DNA of 64,000 nt from Polyangiaceae bacterium (GCA_025937785.1 JAICQQ010000002.1:59365-123364), one strand, 5' to 3'. Shown: positions 18,652 to 28,320, counted from the first letter of the stretch. Program-made: numbers and translations. Notes: a model not told the origin generated them from the sequence alone.

Positions 18652-20389
18652 CAGCTCGGGGTGTTGCGAAAGCGAAGGTCATTTGCACGAGAAGGCGAAA
18701 CCCAAAGCCCAGACGGCGCCGGCAGCCACCCCAGGCATACGCGGGCGAGTGCTGTTGATCGATGACGCACCGGAGATACTCACGCTCTACGGGAACGTAC
18801 TGAAGCACGAGGGTTTCGAAGTTCGCCTCGCGCACGGCCCGCTCGAGGCCTTCGCGATCCTGGAAAGCTTCGAGCCCGATCTGGTGATCTTGGACTTCAT
18901 GATGCCGCAAATGAACGGCGAACAAGTGTTGCGCGAGCTCCGCAAGCGTCCGAGCTTCGCCGATACCGCCGTGATTTTCCTGACCGCGATGGGCCAAGAC
19001 GAGGGCGCCATCGGGGTGGCGCTGGACCTGGGAGCGAACGATTTTCTCAGCAAGCCCGTGGATCGCCGGCTGTTGGTCGCCAAGGTCGCAGCGCTCGTGG
19101 ATGCGCGACGGCGCGACAACTTGCGGCGTGCGTATGACGAGCTCGCGGAGGCGCAGCGAGTGCTGCTGGCCGACCTCGAAAGGGCGCGCAAGGTTCAGAC
19201 TGGCTACCTACCGCCGAGCCAGGCCCATTTCGGAGAGTTCAGCTTCAGGGCCGTCCTCGAACCGTGCGAGCACGTCGGCGGCGACCTGTACGACGTCATC
19301 GAGACGAGATGGGGTACGATCACGGTGTTGCTGGATGTCTCCGGCCACGGTCTGGCTGCGGCGCTCGTTTCGGCGGGCATCCGCAGCACGCTCAGGCTGC
19401 TCTTGCACACGAAATCACTGCGCGACGCCCTCGCCGAGCTGAATCGCCAGATGTGCATGGATAACGACGACCACTACGTATGCGTCGCGATGGTCTTGTG
19501 CGACGGTACCAGTATGCGGGTCGTCAACGCCGGCTTGCCGCCCGTCGTACGCCTCGAGCGCGGAAGAGTGACCGCTTGCGTGCTCGCAACCGGGATGCCA
19601 CCCGGGCTGGTCGCAGACGCGGAGTACGAAGAAACCGTGTGGCGAGTCGACCCAGGAACCGACGTGGTGATGGTCAGCGACGGGTTCGCCGAGCTCTTCG
19701 AGGACGTCGAAGCCGTCGAGCGTTGGACGACCGCCCTCGACCTCTCGCCGATCGCCCTGGGCCGACCGCAGCGATCGCTGGAGGAATGTGTCGGAGACGC
19801 GATCCGTGAGAGTGGCGGCAAACTGCGCGACGACGGCACCGTGGTGGTCCTCTCCGTCGGGGAAGTCGCGAAGGCTTCGACATCCTCTCTGAGCATGCCA
19901 CCCGAGGATGCGGACCCCGCCGAGGTTCGATTCAGCATTCCACCGCATGTAGAGGTGATCCCCCGGGCGCTGTCGATTGCAGCCCGTGCTATGGACCGAG
20001 ACCCGGAGGATCCCGAGGTGCGCGCCCCCCTCTGGGAAGCGCTTTTGAACGCGGTGATCCACGGTTCGCTCGGGGTGGACTCACCGCCGCGCGATCGCGA
20101 ACTAACGGGTTTTCTCGCCGAGGTACGCCGAGCCGAGCGGAACGCCGCACCCGGCCGCACGGTAGCGGTGAGCGTGATCGCTGCGGACGACGGCTACGAG
20201 GTTGCCATCACGGACCCAGGGGACGGATTCCGCTGGCAAGACTTCGCCGAGCGCACCGGCCAGCTCGACTCGACCTCCGAGGGAGGCCGTGGGATCGCCA
20301 TCATGCGTGCCGGCTCGAGCGTCTCTTGGAATGAAAAAGGTAATCAGGTCAGGCTGAAGTTTCCACACCGGAACAAGGAGTCCCAGTGA
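18644..20389 (+). CDS. Receiver - PP2C (RsbU/SpoIIE) - HATPase (RsbW-like) fusion
   Basis: A 581-aa protein. It carries a receiver domain (acid pair LIDDA, phospho-Asp about 84 in LVILDFMMP, Lys in LSKPVD), a coiled linker, a PP2C-type phosphatase about 195-405 (VGGDLYDVI, DVSGHGLAAALVSAG, VMVSDGF), and a C-terminal GHKL ATPase about 445-575 (EALLNAVIHGS, DPGDGF, GGRGIAIM). It thus joins the switch phosphatase and kinase in one chain under phosphorelay control. The GTG at 18644 overlaps the STAS stop; a TTG at 18683 with GAAGG ahead of it is an alternative start. The stop overlaps the start of ppa. Confidence 0.88.
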   Translation: MRSSSGCCESEGHLHEKAKPKAQTAPAATPGIRGRVLLIDDAPEILTLYGNVLKHEGFEVRLAHGPLEAFAILESFEPDLVILDFMMPQMNGEQVLRELRKRPSFADTAVIFLTAMGQDEGAIGVALDLGANDFLSKPVDRRLLVAKVAALVDARRRDNLRRAYDELAEAQRVLLADLERARKVQTGYLPPSQAHFGEFSFRAVLEPCEHVGGDLYDVIETRWGTITVLLDVSGHGLAAALVSAGIRSTLRLLLHTKSLRDALAELNRQMCMDNDDHYVCVAMVLCDGTSMRVVNAGLPPVVRLERGRVTACVLATGMPPGLVADAEYEETVWRVDPGTDVVMVSDGFAELFEDVEAVERWTTALDLSPIALGRPQRSLEECVGDAIRESGGKLRDDGTVVVLSVGEVAKASTSSLSMPPEDADPAEVRFSIPPHVEVIPRALSIAARAMDRDPEDPEVRAPLWEALLNAVIHGSLGVDSPPRDRELTGFLAEVRRAERNAAPGRTVAVSVIAADDGYEVAITDPGDGFRWQDFAERTGQLDSTSEGGRGIAIMRAGSSVSWNEKGNQVRLKFPHRNKESQ

Positions 20390-21096
20390 AATCATCGCAT
20401 TCGAACAGCGCGCGAGGTACCCCACGCGAGACCGGTCCCATCTGGGAAGCCCTCGGCGTGCTGTTCCGAGCGCACCCCTGGCATGGTGTGAGCGCCGGAG
20501 CCTCGGCGCCGACGTTGGTTACGGCGTTCATCGAGATCGTTCCGTCGGACACGGTGAAGTACGAGCTGGACAAGGTCTCCGGGCTCATGCGCGTCGATCG
20601 CCCCGAAAAATATTCGAGCACTTCCCCTACCCTGTATGGCTTCATTCCGCAGACCCTGAGCGCGGAACAAGTCGCCGCGCGCTGTGAGGAGCAACTCGAC
20701 CGCCGTGGCATCGTCGGAGACGATGACCCCATCGACATCTGCGTTCTGGCCGAGAACCCGATGTCCCACGGCAACGTCCTGGTCGAGGCGACACCTATCG
20801 GAGGACTCAGGATCCTGGAAGACGGACGCGTCGACGACAAGCTCATCGCTGTGCTGGCGGGTGACGCCAGCTATGGCGAGTTCCGCGATATTCAGGACTG
20901 CCCGGCGGGCCTCTTGGAACGGCTGAAACACTACTTTTTGACGCACGAGCAACCACCGAACGGCTCGTCTCCTCGCGTAGAGATCGCGCAGGTCTACGGG
21001 CGTGAAGAAGCACACGAGGTGATTCGGCGCAGCCAAGCCGACTACGCTTCACGCTTCTCGGGCCTCTCGGACCTGTTGAAAGCCGCTCTTACCTGA
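20386..21096 (+). CDS. ppa: Inorganic pyrophosphatase
   Basis: A 236-aa family I pyrophosphatase, which hydrolyses PPi to phosphate. Visible: FIEIVPSDTVKYELDK (Glu and Lys of the active site), the metal-binding signature DDDPIDICVL, and GGLRILEDGRVDDK with DIQDCP. The GTG start overlaps the stop of the phosphatase/kinase gene by 4 bases (GTGA), implying translational coupling to a signalling gene, an odd partner for a housekeeping enzyme. The roughly 40-residue N-terminal region before the core is longer than in E. coli Ppa. Confidence 0.9.
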   Translation: MKSSHSNSARGTPRETGPIWEALGVLFRAHPWHGVSAGASAPTLVTAFIEIVPSDTVKYELDKVSGLMRVDRPEKYSSTSPTLYGFIPQTLSAEQVAARCEEQLDRRGIVGDDDPIDICVLAENPMSHGNVLVEATPIGGLRILEDGRVDDKLIAVLAGDASYGEFRDIQDCPAGLLERLKHYFLTHEQPPNGSSPRVEIAQVYGREEAHEVIRRSQADYASRFSGLSDLLKAALT

Positions 21097-21108
21097 GCAC
21101 CCGGACGC

Positions 21109-22527
21109 TCACCACCCGGGGCAGCCGACGGTGCCCTTGTCTTCATCGACGTGACACACGCGTACCACGGTGCCGAACGACGCGTGCTTGGGCACTGTGA
21201 TCGTATCCGGGAAGCTGTCGTCGATGCGGTCCAGCGCTTGCGCTCCCGGCACCTCGACGACCCGTGTGCCTTCCGCAACGGCTGCCACGCGGTCCTCGAA
21301 GCTGCCGCCGTAGTACTTGGTGACCACCGCCAGACCCTTTCTGCCACCGATGTTGTACACCGCGCGGTACCCGATCGTGCTGTTGCCCTTGGGGACGGTC
21401 AGCGTACCACCGTCGAGCTTGGTCCCGTTGGCGGTGAACGACACCTCGTGGTTTCCCGAGTCGAGCTCGAGCCGCAGCGCTTGACGGGGAGCGATCGAAC
21501 CGTACGACTTGCCCGCTAGGCTGAGCTCGCCTGGCACGTCGAGACTGTTCTCGAATAGGACGATGTTGCTCTGAGCTTGCCGCAACAAGAACAAGCTCCA
21601 GCCCGCCAAGCCCAGCACCAGCAGGCCCGTTCCCGCGAACTTGAGCTTCTGCAGCCAACTCAGGTTTGCGAAAGCCGCCCCGAGCCCGCGGCGCCGAGCT
21701 GTGGAGGCGGGGAAAGCGCCGCCCGGCGCAACGGCGGGGGCTGCAGCGTTGAAGCCGGCGCCGTAGGCGGCTGCAGCGGCGCCGGCTTCCTGCACCGGGG
21801 GAGCCCAAGCGAGTGGCGCTCCCGCTTGCTGTGGGGACGCCGGGTACGCGCCCGGCACGGGCCCTGGCTGCTGGGGCGCCGGCGCCCATGCGACCTGCGC
21901 CGCGACCGCCGGCTGTTGCGGCGGCGCCACCCACGCGGCCGGCGCGGCGACCGCTGGCTGCTGCGGCGGAGCACCATAGCCGCCCACCGCAGCGGCGGGT
22001 GACGGCGACCCGTAGCCACCTGCGCCAGCCACGGCCGGCTGCGGCGAAGCGCCGTATCCGCTTGCCGCGGCCACGGCCGGCTGCGGCGGCTCGTACCCAC
22101 CGTGCGGCACGTTTCCACAGTGCTGCGGAGACCCGTAGCCGTGTTGCGTCGAAAACTCAGGCGGTTCCGGCAAAGGCCCGTAGGCGGGTTGCACCGCGAC
22201 CATCGGCTGCGGCGTGATGGGCGCCGCCGCCTGCGCCGCTGGCGCAGCGTACCCCGGCTGCGCAGCGTACCCCGGCTGCGCAGCGTACCCCGGCTGCGCA
22301 GCGTAACCGGGCTGCGCAGCATACCCCGGCTGCGCCGCCGCGACCGGCTGCGCCGCCGCGACCGGCTGCTGCGCCTGCACCGTCGTGAGCAAGAAGCCGC
22401 CCTGCGGCTGTGGCTCTGCTGCCAGCGCGACACCGTGGGCATGATAGTACTGCTGATACCGCGCGATCTCGTGCTGGTCGCCTTCGCGGGTTCCGGTGTT
22501 CACCACAAAGCTCATCGGGTTGTTCAT
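21109..22527 (-). CDS. Pro/Ala/Gln-repeat membrane-anchored protein
   Basis: A 472-aa protein with no recognised family. An N-terminal stretch (about 1-50) is followed by a long low-complexity region rich in AQPGYA and PQQPAVAA (about 55-290), encoded in part by seven 18-bp tandem repeats (22244-22369). Then comes one transmembrane helix (FAGTGLLVLGLAGWSLFLL, about 315-335) and a roughly 130-residue C-terminal domain rich in beta strands ending HVDEDKGTVGCPGW. By topology the repeat region is probably cytoplasmic and the C-terminal domain outside. It converges with ppa. Confidence 0.75.
   Translation of the reverse strand: MNNPMSFVVNTGTREGDQHEIARYQQYYHAHGVALAAEPQPQGGFLLTTVQAQQPVAAAQPVAAAQPGYAAQPGYAAQPGYAAQPGYAAQPGYAAPAAQAAAPITPQPMVAVQPAYGPLPEPPEFSTQHGYGSPQHCGNVPHGGYEPPQPAVAAASGYGASPQPAVAGAGGYGSPSPAAAVGGYGAPPQQPAVAAPAAWVAPPQQPAVAAQVAWAPAPQQPGPVPGAYPASPQQAGAPLAWAPPVQEAGAAAAAYGAGFNAAAPAVAPGGAFPASTARRRGLGAAFANLSWLQKLKFAGTGLLVLGLAGWSLFLLRQAQSNIVLFENSLDVPGELSLAGKSYGSIAPRQALRLELDSGNHEVSFTANGTKLDGGTLTVPKGNSTIGYRAVYNIGGRKGLAVVTKYYGGSFEDRVAAVAEGTRVVEVPGAQALDRIDDSFPDTITVPKHASFGTVVRVCHVDEDKGTVGCPGW
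22244..22369 (-). repeat. 18-bp tandem repeat (five near-perfect plus two diverged units)
   Basis: Unit GCAGCGTACCCCGGCTGC on the plus strand, at 22244-22333 in five near-identical copies, then two diverged copies to 22369. It encodes the six-residue QPGYAA-type repeat of the protein above. The length is a multiple of three, so copy-number change keeps the frame. Confidence 0.9.
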
Positions 22528-22981
22528 GTCTGCTCCTGCTCCGTGCTGCTCTTCGGAGGGCGACGAGCCGGCGGCACTCTGGAATCAAGCCGTTCGACCC
22601 TCAGCGACAGTATACAACCTACGAACGCACGCCTAGCGGCAAAACTCTGACTGCACGTCCGTGGGACGAATGTTAACGCGGACGAGTTAACACCACACCA
22701 GCACGTTAACGGAGTCCTACTGGATCATTGCGCGCGTTGGTACCGATCGTGCGCAAGATCAGGCACGATGGATCCTGGATCCCCGGGTGAAACCAGGGAT
22801 TCTCACGGACGCAACAAGCGAGCCACCGGCGGCGCTTCGCGCGATTCGGGGTCCCCCGTTCGTGAACGCGAGCTCGACGACACGTCGCGTGGCCCGTGCT
22901 CGGTCGCGACGGGATCGCCAGATCTGGACGAAGCCAACGGTACGCAGCCACGGCCAGCTGCGCTGCCAGGCTGCAAAGGGG
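22528..22981. other. Intergenic stretch with three GTTAAC palindromes
   Basis: About 450 bases between the repeat protein and valS. No supported gene. GTTAAC occurs three times within 39 bases (22672, 22686, 22705), improbable in such GC-rich DNA. It lies upstream of the repeat-protein gene and could be a regulator binding cluster. Confidence 0.45.
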
Positions 22982-25783
22982 CTACACCGGCGATTCGCGC
23001 AGCTCTGCGACGAGCGTGCGCGCTTCGTCCAAATGTACGCGCTGGCGCTTGAGTGCGTCGAGCTGCTCGCGAGCCTCGCTCACGACCTCAGGCGGTGCTT
23101 TCTCGACGAACTTCGGGTTCTTCAAGCGTTGATCGAGACCCGCGATGTCTTTGTCGACCTTCTTGATCTCGCGTTCGATGCGTGTCGCTTCGTGGTCGGC
23201 GTCCACCAAGCCGAGCAAGCCTACCAGCACTCCGACGTCGCCAGCGACGCTCAACACGGAGCCGCGAGGCCGAGGACCTCCCGCAGCTTCCACGACGGGC
23301 GCGCCCTCCGTCTTGACCAGAAATTGGATTAGCCGTTGCTCGGACTCGAGCAGCGGCCGGAGCTCGGGTGCCGCGCGCAGCGCTAGCGGGATGGGCTTGC
23401 CCTGCGGCACCTCGTGCTCGCTGCGCGTCGCCCGCGCTGCGCCAATCGCGCGCATCACCACGTCGAACTCGGCCTCGGCCCGCGCGTCGAGTGGACCGTC
23501 GTGCACGGTCGGATAGGGCGCCAAGGCGATTGATGCTGGCCGCGAAGCGGGGCGCGGCACGCGTTGCCACAACTCCTCGGTTACGAAGGGAGCGTACGGA
23601 TGCAACGCGCGCAGCACGCTCTCGATCGCGTGGGCCAACGTTTGGCGTGTCTCGCGCTGCTCTTCGGGGGTGCCGTGGTTGAAGATCGGCTTGCAGGCTT
23701 CGAGATACCAATCGCAGAGCTCGTCCCACACGAAGTGGTAGAGCGCACCCGAGCCTTCGTCGAGTCGAAAGCTGTCGAGCCCGAGTGTGCTCGCCTCGAC
23801 GGCGCGCCCGAGGCGCGACAGCACCCAGCGGTTGACCCGGAGCGTCGTGCGCGGAGGCGCATCGGCGAGCTGTTCTGCGCCGATGTAGGTCAGCGCAAAG
23901 CGCACCGCGTTGTAGAGCTTGTTGCAGAAGTTTCGATAGCCCTCGATCCGCTTCGGGCTGAGCGCGATGCGCTTGGCTTGCGGCGAGTAACTGCACAAGG
24001 TGAGCCTGAGCGCGTCCGTACCGTAGGCGGGAAACCCCTGGCCCATCTGCGCGACAGAAGGGTAGGCCTTCTTGAATTTGTTCAGCGCCTCTTTCACGGG
24101 CGCGCCCGGGAGCGTCTTCTGCACCACGTCATCGAACTTGGCGCCATGGATCAGGTCGAGCGGGTCGATGGTGTTGCCCTTGACCTTGCTCATCTTGTCG
24201 CCCGTCTCGTCGACGACGAGGCCGTGCAACAGCACGCGGCGAAACGGCACGTCGCCCAGGAAATGCAGGCCCATCATCATCATCCGAGCCACCCAGAAGA
24301 ACAGGATGTCGTAGCCGGTCTCCATGTCGCTCGACGGATAGAAGCGCTCGAGGTCGGGCGTGTCGTTCGGCCAACCCAAGGTCGAGAAGGGCCAGAGCGC
24401 GCTCGAGAACCAGGTATCCAGCACGTCCGGATCACGCGTGAGCGCACCACCGCATTTGAGGCAGGCGGTGGGTGGTTCGTCGGACCGCGTCACGACCACC
24501 TCGCCGCACTCGCAGTGAAACGCCGGGATCTGGTGGCCCCACCAGAGCTGCCGCGAGATGCACCAGTCTTGGATATTCTCCAGCCAGTGGAAGTAGGTCT
24601 TGGACCACTCCTCGGGGATGATCTGGGTGCGACCGTCGCGCACCGCCTGCATCGCGGGCTCGGCCAGCGGCTTCATTCGGGTGAACCACTGCGTGCTGAT
24701 CATCGGTTCGACGACGGTGCGACAGCGTTGGCAGCGCGGCAGCATCAGCGTGTGCGGCTTCTCGCCCCTTTCGAAACCAGCTTCGGCGAGCGCCGCTTTG
24801 ACGGCCTTGCGCGCCTCCGCCACCGTCAGGCCCGCGAACTTGCCACCGGCCTCGTTGATGGTCCCGTCGAGGTTCAGCACGTTGATCTCTTCGAGCCCGT
24901 GCCGCTTGCCGGTGGCGAAGTCGTTGAAGTCGTGCGCCGGCGTGACCTTCACCGCACCGGTGCCGAACTCGGGGTCGACCAAGATCGCGTCGGTGATCAC
25001 CGGGATCATCCGGTCTAGAAACGGGTGTTTCAGCTGGCGGCCATGCAGGTGGCGATAACGCGGATCTTCCGGGTGGACAGCCACCGCGGTGTCGCCGAGC
25101 ATGGTCTCGGGACGCGTCGTCGCAACTACCAACTCGGTCACGCCAGCGGATGGGTCTGCGTCCGCGACGGTATACGCGAACTCGTAAAGCTCGCCCTGCG
25201 CCTCCTCGCTATCGACCTCGAGATCGCTCAAAGCGGTGCGGCAGTCGCTGCACCAGTTGATGAGCCGAGTGGCACGATAGATTAGCCCCTCTTCGTAGAG
25301 CCGGACGAAACTTTCGCGCACTGCCGCGCTCAGGTCCGGATCCATCGTGAACTTGGTGCGGGCCCAATCCGCCGAGCACCCGAGCGCCCGCATCTGCTCC
25401 ATGATGCGGCCGCCACTTTCTTCTTTCCACTTCCAGACGCGTTCGACGAACTTCTCGCGGCCGAGGTCATGACGCGTGAGACCCTCGCGACGGAGCTGGC
25501 GCTCGACCACGGTTTGCGTCGAGATGCCGGCGTGGTCGAGCCCGGGTTGCCACATGGCGTTCCTACCCTGCATGCGCTTGTGGCGGATCAGCGCGTCCTG
25601 CAGCGTTCCCATCAGCGCGTGCCCCATGTGCAGCGACCCCGTGACGTTCGGCAGCGGCAGGCAGATGACGTACGGGGGCCGTTGGTCGGCAGCCTCCGCC
25701 CGGAAAACGTTCTGGTCGATCCAGAACTTGTACCAATGGGGTTCGACGTGTTCGGGCTCGTAGGCCTTCGGCAACTCGCTCAT
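22982..25783 (-). CDS. valS: Valyl-tRNA synthetase
   Basis: A 933-aa class I aminoacyl-tRNA synthetase charging tRNA-Val. It shows the HIGH-type motif (PLPNVTGSLHMGHAL), the CP1 editing domain with TTRPETMLGDTAVAVHP, a zinc-like Cys cluster (CECGEVVV...CLKCGG), the KMSKS-type loop (DKMSKVKGN), the anticodon-binding domain, and a C-terminal coiled coil (REIKKVDKDIAGLDQRL...). The ATG at 25783 (MSELPKAYEP) is chosen; the upstream extension is not conserved-looking. Full length for the family. Confidence 0.97.
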   Translation of the reverse strand: MSELPKAYEPEHVEPHWYKFWIDQNVFRAEAADQRPPYVICLPLPNVTGSLHMGHALMGTLQDALIRHKRMQGRNAMWQPGLDHAGISTQTVVERQLRREGLTRHDLGREKFVERVWKWKEESGGRIMEQMRALGCSADWARTKFTMDPDLSAAVRESFVRLYEEGLIYRATRLINWCSDCRTALSDLEVDSEEAQGELYEFAYTVADADPSAGVTELVVATTRPETMLGDTAVAVHPEDPRYRHLHGRQLKHPFLDRMIPVITDAILVDPEFGTGAVKVTPAHDFNDFATGKRHGLEEINVLNLDGTINEAGGKFAGLTVAEARKAVKAALAEAGFERGEKPHTLMLPRCQRCRTVVEPMISTQWFTRMKPLAEPAMQAVRDGRTQIIPEEWSKTYFHWLENIQDWCISRQLWWGHQIPAFHCECGEVVVTRSDEPPTACLKCGGALTRDPDVLDTWFSSALWPFSTLGWPNDTPDLERFYPSSDMETGYDILFFWVARMMMMGLHFLGDVPFRRVLLHGLVVDETGDKMSKVKGNTIDPLDLIHGAKFDDVVQKTLPGAPVKEALNKFKKAYPSVAQMGQGFPAYGTDALRLTLCSYSPQAKRIALSPKRIEGYRNFCNKLYNAVRFALTYIGAEQLADAPPRTTLRVNRWVLSRLGRAVEASTLGLDSFRLDEGSGALYHFVWDELCDWYLEACKPIFNHGTPEEQRETRQTLAHAIESVLRALHPYAPFVTEELWQRVPRPASRPASIALAPYPTVHDGPLDARAEAEFDVVMRAIGAARATRSEHEVPQGKPIPLALRAAPELRPLLESEQRLIQFLVKTEGAPVVEAAGGPRPRGSVLSVAGDVGVLVGLLGLVDADHEATRIEREIKKVDKDIAGLDQRLKNPKFVEKAPPEVVSEAREQLDALKRQRVHLDEARTLVAELRESPV

Positions 25784-25838
25784 GGGATGGCGGGTTTTAC
25801 CGCAGGCCGGCGCAGTTTCAATGGTCAGTCGGATCAGA

Positions 25839-27020
25839 CTAGAAATGATCGACGAGTCCGGGCGCTCCCGAGCCGAACGCCGCACCGAGCAGCGCGTGGT
25901 CTTCGGCGCTGGCCGTCAAGAGCCCGGAACGTCCGAGCAAAGCCGGGGTCGCAAAACCGGTATACAGCGCTGCCAGACCGCGGATGTCGATGCGGATGCG
26001 CCCCTGGCCGGTGCCACGCTGTACCGCGGCGTGACCGTCCGCGAGGCGAACGATGGTGCGGCCGCCGTTGTCGGGCAGCGTGGAATCCTCGATCTCGAAG
26101 TCAAGCTCCGCCGTCAGCGGTTTCGGATAACCGCGCTGCTCGAGCGCTGCTGCTGCGTGCACGATGCGCACCATCCAGTAGTCCGACAGCGTGACGTCGA
26201 AGGTGCGCTCCGGAAATTCGAAGAGCCATGGGAGCACGGGTCCCGCGCACCAATGCGCCCGGGTGGCGGTAGAACGGTGGTCGGCCAGAAACGTCAAGAG
26301 CCGCCGGGCAGCCTCGGCCGTATTCACCACCAAATCGCTAAGCACCAGGTCGTGCGCACCGTCGCTGACGTTGTGCTGCTTGACGTAGAGATAGCCCTCG
26401 GCGCCGTGCGCACCTTCGACGATGACGCCGCGCGCGGGTTCGCCTTCGGCGCCGCGCACGCGGTTCCAAATGTAGCCACCACGGTCCAGGTAGCCCGGCT
26501 GCTCGCGCGCGAGCTCTCCGTACAAAGCTTCCGCTTCTGCCTCTCGCAGCGGCCCGAGCGGCGCTAGCTCGAGTTCGCTCCGCCACCTCGGGAGTCGGGC
26601 GAGCTGCACCGAGTAGCGGTAACGTGTGCCGCTGAGCTCGTAGCCAACGCTGCGATACAGCGTGACCGTGGCTGGGTACAACGTGCTCAGAGCCACGCGC
26701 CGCGCGTACGCTTGCTCCAGCGTCTCGATCATCAGACGTTTCGCGAGGCCCTTGCCTCGTGCCTCGGGCGCCACGGACACACCGGCGACCCCCAACACTT
26801 CGACCCGGGCGCCGCCGAACCATTGCCCCATCGGGATCTCGCACAGACCCGCCCTGAGCACTGCGCCCTCGCGCAGCACTCGCGCCGATGCGGACACGGG
26901 CGCCATGCCCTGAAGCCATTTCAGAGACGACACCGCCGTGCCGCCGAAGGACCAAGCCACGAGCGGTGCGAGCTGTTCCAAGTCCGAGTCGTCGCGCGCG
27001 TATTCCGAGACTGGAGTCAT
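25839..27020 (-). CDS. Eis-like GNAT acetyltransferase with SCP2-type C-terminal domain
   Basis: A 393-aa Eis-family protein: an N-terminal GNAT domain (VAGVSVAPEARGKGLAKRLM is motif A), a second GNAT-like domain, and a C-terminal sterol-carrier-like domain (LTAELDFEIEDSTL...). The chain ends in Phe (VDHF), as in Eis proteins where the C-terminal carboxylate acts in catalysis. Eis members acetylate amines, including aminoglycosides in mycobacteria; the role here is unknown. The ATG at 27020 (MTPVSEYAR) is chosen over an upstream frame with an atypical N-terminus. Confidence 0.85.
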   Translation of the reverse strand: MTPVSEYARDDSDLEQLAPLVAWSFGGTAVSSLKWLQGMAPVSASARVLREGAVLRAGLCEIPMGQWFGGARVEVLGVAGVSVAPEARGKGLAKRLMIETLEQAYARRVALSTLYPATVTLYRSVGYELSGTRYRYSVQLARLPRWRSELELAPLGPLREAEAEALYGELAREQPGYLDRGGYIWNRVRGAEGEPARGVIVEGAHGAEGYLYVKQHNVSDGAHDLVLSDLVVNTAEAARRLLTFLADHRSTATRAHWCAGPVLPWLFEFPERTFDVTLSDYWMVRIVHAAAALEQRGYPKPLTAELDFEIEDSTLPDNGGRTIVRLADGHAAVQRGTGQGRIRIDIRGLAALYTGFATPALLGRSGLLTASAEDHALLGAAFGSGAPGLVDHF

Positions 27021-27138
27021 GGCTACGACGGCTTGCCACGCCGGTGGCGCCGGCGCCAGGCGGGGATACGAGCTCGGTCGCAGGCGGAACGCTGAACTCG
27101 CTCGGCAGCCGACCGCACTTTGTAGTATCCATGGGCGG

Positions 27139-28320
27139 ATGGGTAGAGGTGCCACGCAATCGCCCAACCGCCCGCTCGGCTCACGTGCAACCCTTGCTGC
27201 GTGCTTGGCGCTCGCTGCGGCGTGCGCTCGACCAGCACCCAGGACTGCACCGCCCGAAACCGCGGTCGTGCAGATCGGAGACTCGACGACGCCATGTTCG
27301 CCCGGGTCTCACCCCGACGGTGACCAGTGCGTGGCAGCTTGTCCCGAGGGCTCCCGGTGGGATGGCGCCGCCTGCGTCGCGTCGCTCACCAACACCGAAT
27401 GTCCATCGGGCTACCTCGAAGCAGAAGCCGGGTGCCGGCCGAAGCTGCTGGATCCCAGTGCTTCCATTGCTGCGGAGGAACCGGAGACGGTGGGGGTCCT
27501 CGAGTCAACCGGCAACCAGAACCTGTGGGGCGACGAGATAGGAGAGGCCTACGGCACAGGCGGGTTGGGCCTGACACAGTCGGCGAACGCCAGCGGCGTG
27601 GAGGCCAGTCAGATCGTCTCCTACGGCGTGGCAGAAGCAAACGTGCGAGCCGTGCTGGGCCGAGTGTATCAGAGCCTCGACGACTGCTACGCGGAAGGTG
27701 ATTTGGCACCCACGCACGAAGCGAGCTTCGAGGTCGTGCTACGAGTCGACTCGGGCGGACTCGTGCAAAACGTGACTCTCTCGGGTGGTCCGCCCGAGTT
27801 CGCCGAAGTCAAGGAGTGCCTGACGCGCATCCTGCGCATCCTCGATTTCGGAAGCAGTGCCGAAGCAGCGAAGCCTGCGGGGGTCGCGTTGAACCTGCGA
27901 GCGGGTATGGTCCCACGCTTCGTCGCCCGCAGCAGTCGGTGGAGTGATGGTCAGGAGGGTCGCGCCAGCCCCACGGCCACCGGGGCTCCGCGGGTCCGTG
28001 TAGGGCGAGTCACGGTGTCTGGCCGTCTCCCGCAGGAGCAGATCGTGCGCGTCGTTCGCGCTAACTTTGGCCGATTTCGCCTGTGCTACGAACAAGGACT
28101 GGCTCGCAATGCAGCGTTGGCGGGCAGGGTCCAGTTGAGGTTCGTGATCGCCAGGGATGGCTCGCTGTCCCATGTAGTGGATGCGGGCTCCGATCTACCC
28201 GATTCCAAGGTGGTCCGCTGCGTGATGAACAGCTTGAAAGGGCTGTCGTTCCCCCAACCGGACGCAGGTCTGGTGGTCGTGGTGTTCCCCGTCCTGTTCG
28301 AGCCACCAACGCTGAAATGA
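27139..28320 (+). CDS. Lipoprotein with two AgmX/PglI C-terminal domains
   Basis: A 393-aa protein. The N-terminus is a lipoprotein signal ending LAAACARP. A Cys-rich module follows (CSPGSHPDGDQCVAACPEG, then RWDGAACV...ECPSGYLEAEAGCRP). A Gly-rich stretch (YGTGGLGLTQSANASG) precedes two tandem AgmX/PglI-type domains (VYQSLDDCYAEGDL..., and VRANFGRFRLCYEQGLARN...), each with the FRxCYE-like motif. AgmX is a gliding-motility-associated family in Myxococcus; PglI-like domains occur in many myxobacterial envelope proteins. The ATGA at 28317 overlaps the next gene. Confidence 0.75.
   Translation: MGRGATQSPNRPLGSRATLAACLALAAACARPAPRTAPPETAVVQIGDSTTPCSPGSHPDGDQCVAACPEGSRWDGAACVASLTNTECPSGYLEAEAGCRPKLLDPSASIAAEEPETVGVLESTGNQNLWGDEIGEAYGTGGLGLTQSANASGVEASQIVSYGVAEANVRAVLGRVYQSLDDCYAEGDLAPTHEASFEVVLRVDSGGLVQNVTLSGGPPEFAEVKECLTRILRILDFGSSAEAAKPAGVALNLRAGMVPRFVARSSRWSDGQEGRASPTATGAPRVRVGRVTVSGRLPQEQIVRVVRANFGRFRLCYEQGLARNAALAGRVQLRFVIARDGSLSHVVDAGSDLPDSKVVRCVMNSLKGLSFPQPDAGLVVVVFPVLFEPPTLK

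Noticed and set aside
23564..25018. Plus-strand 484-aa ORF
   Set aside because: Antisense of valS.
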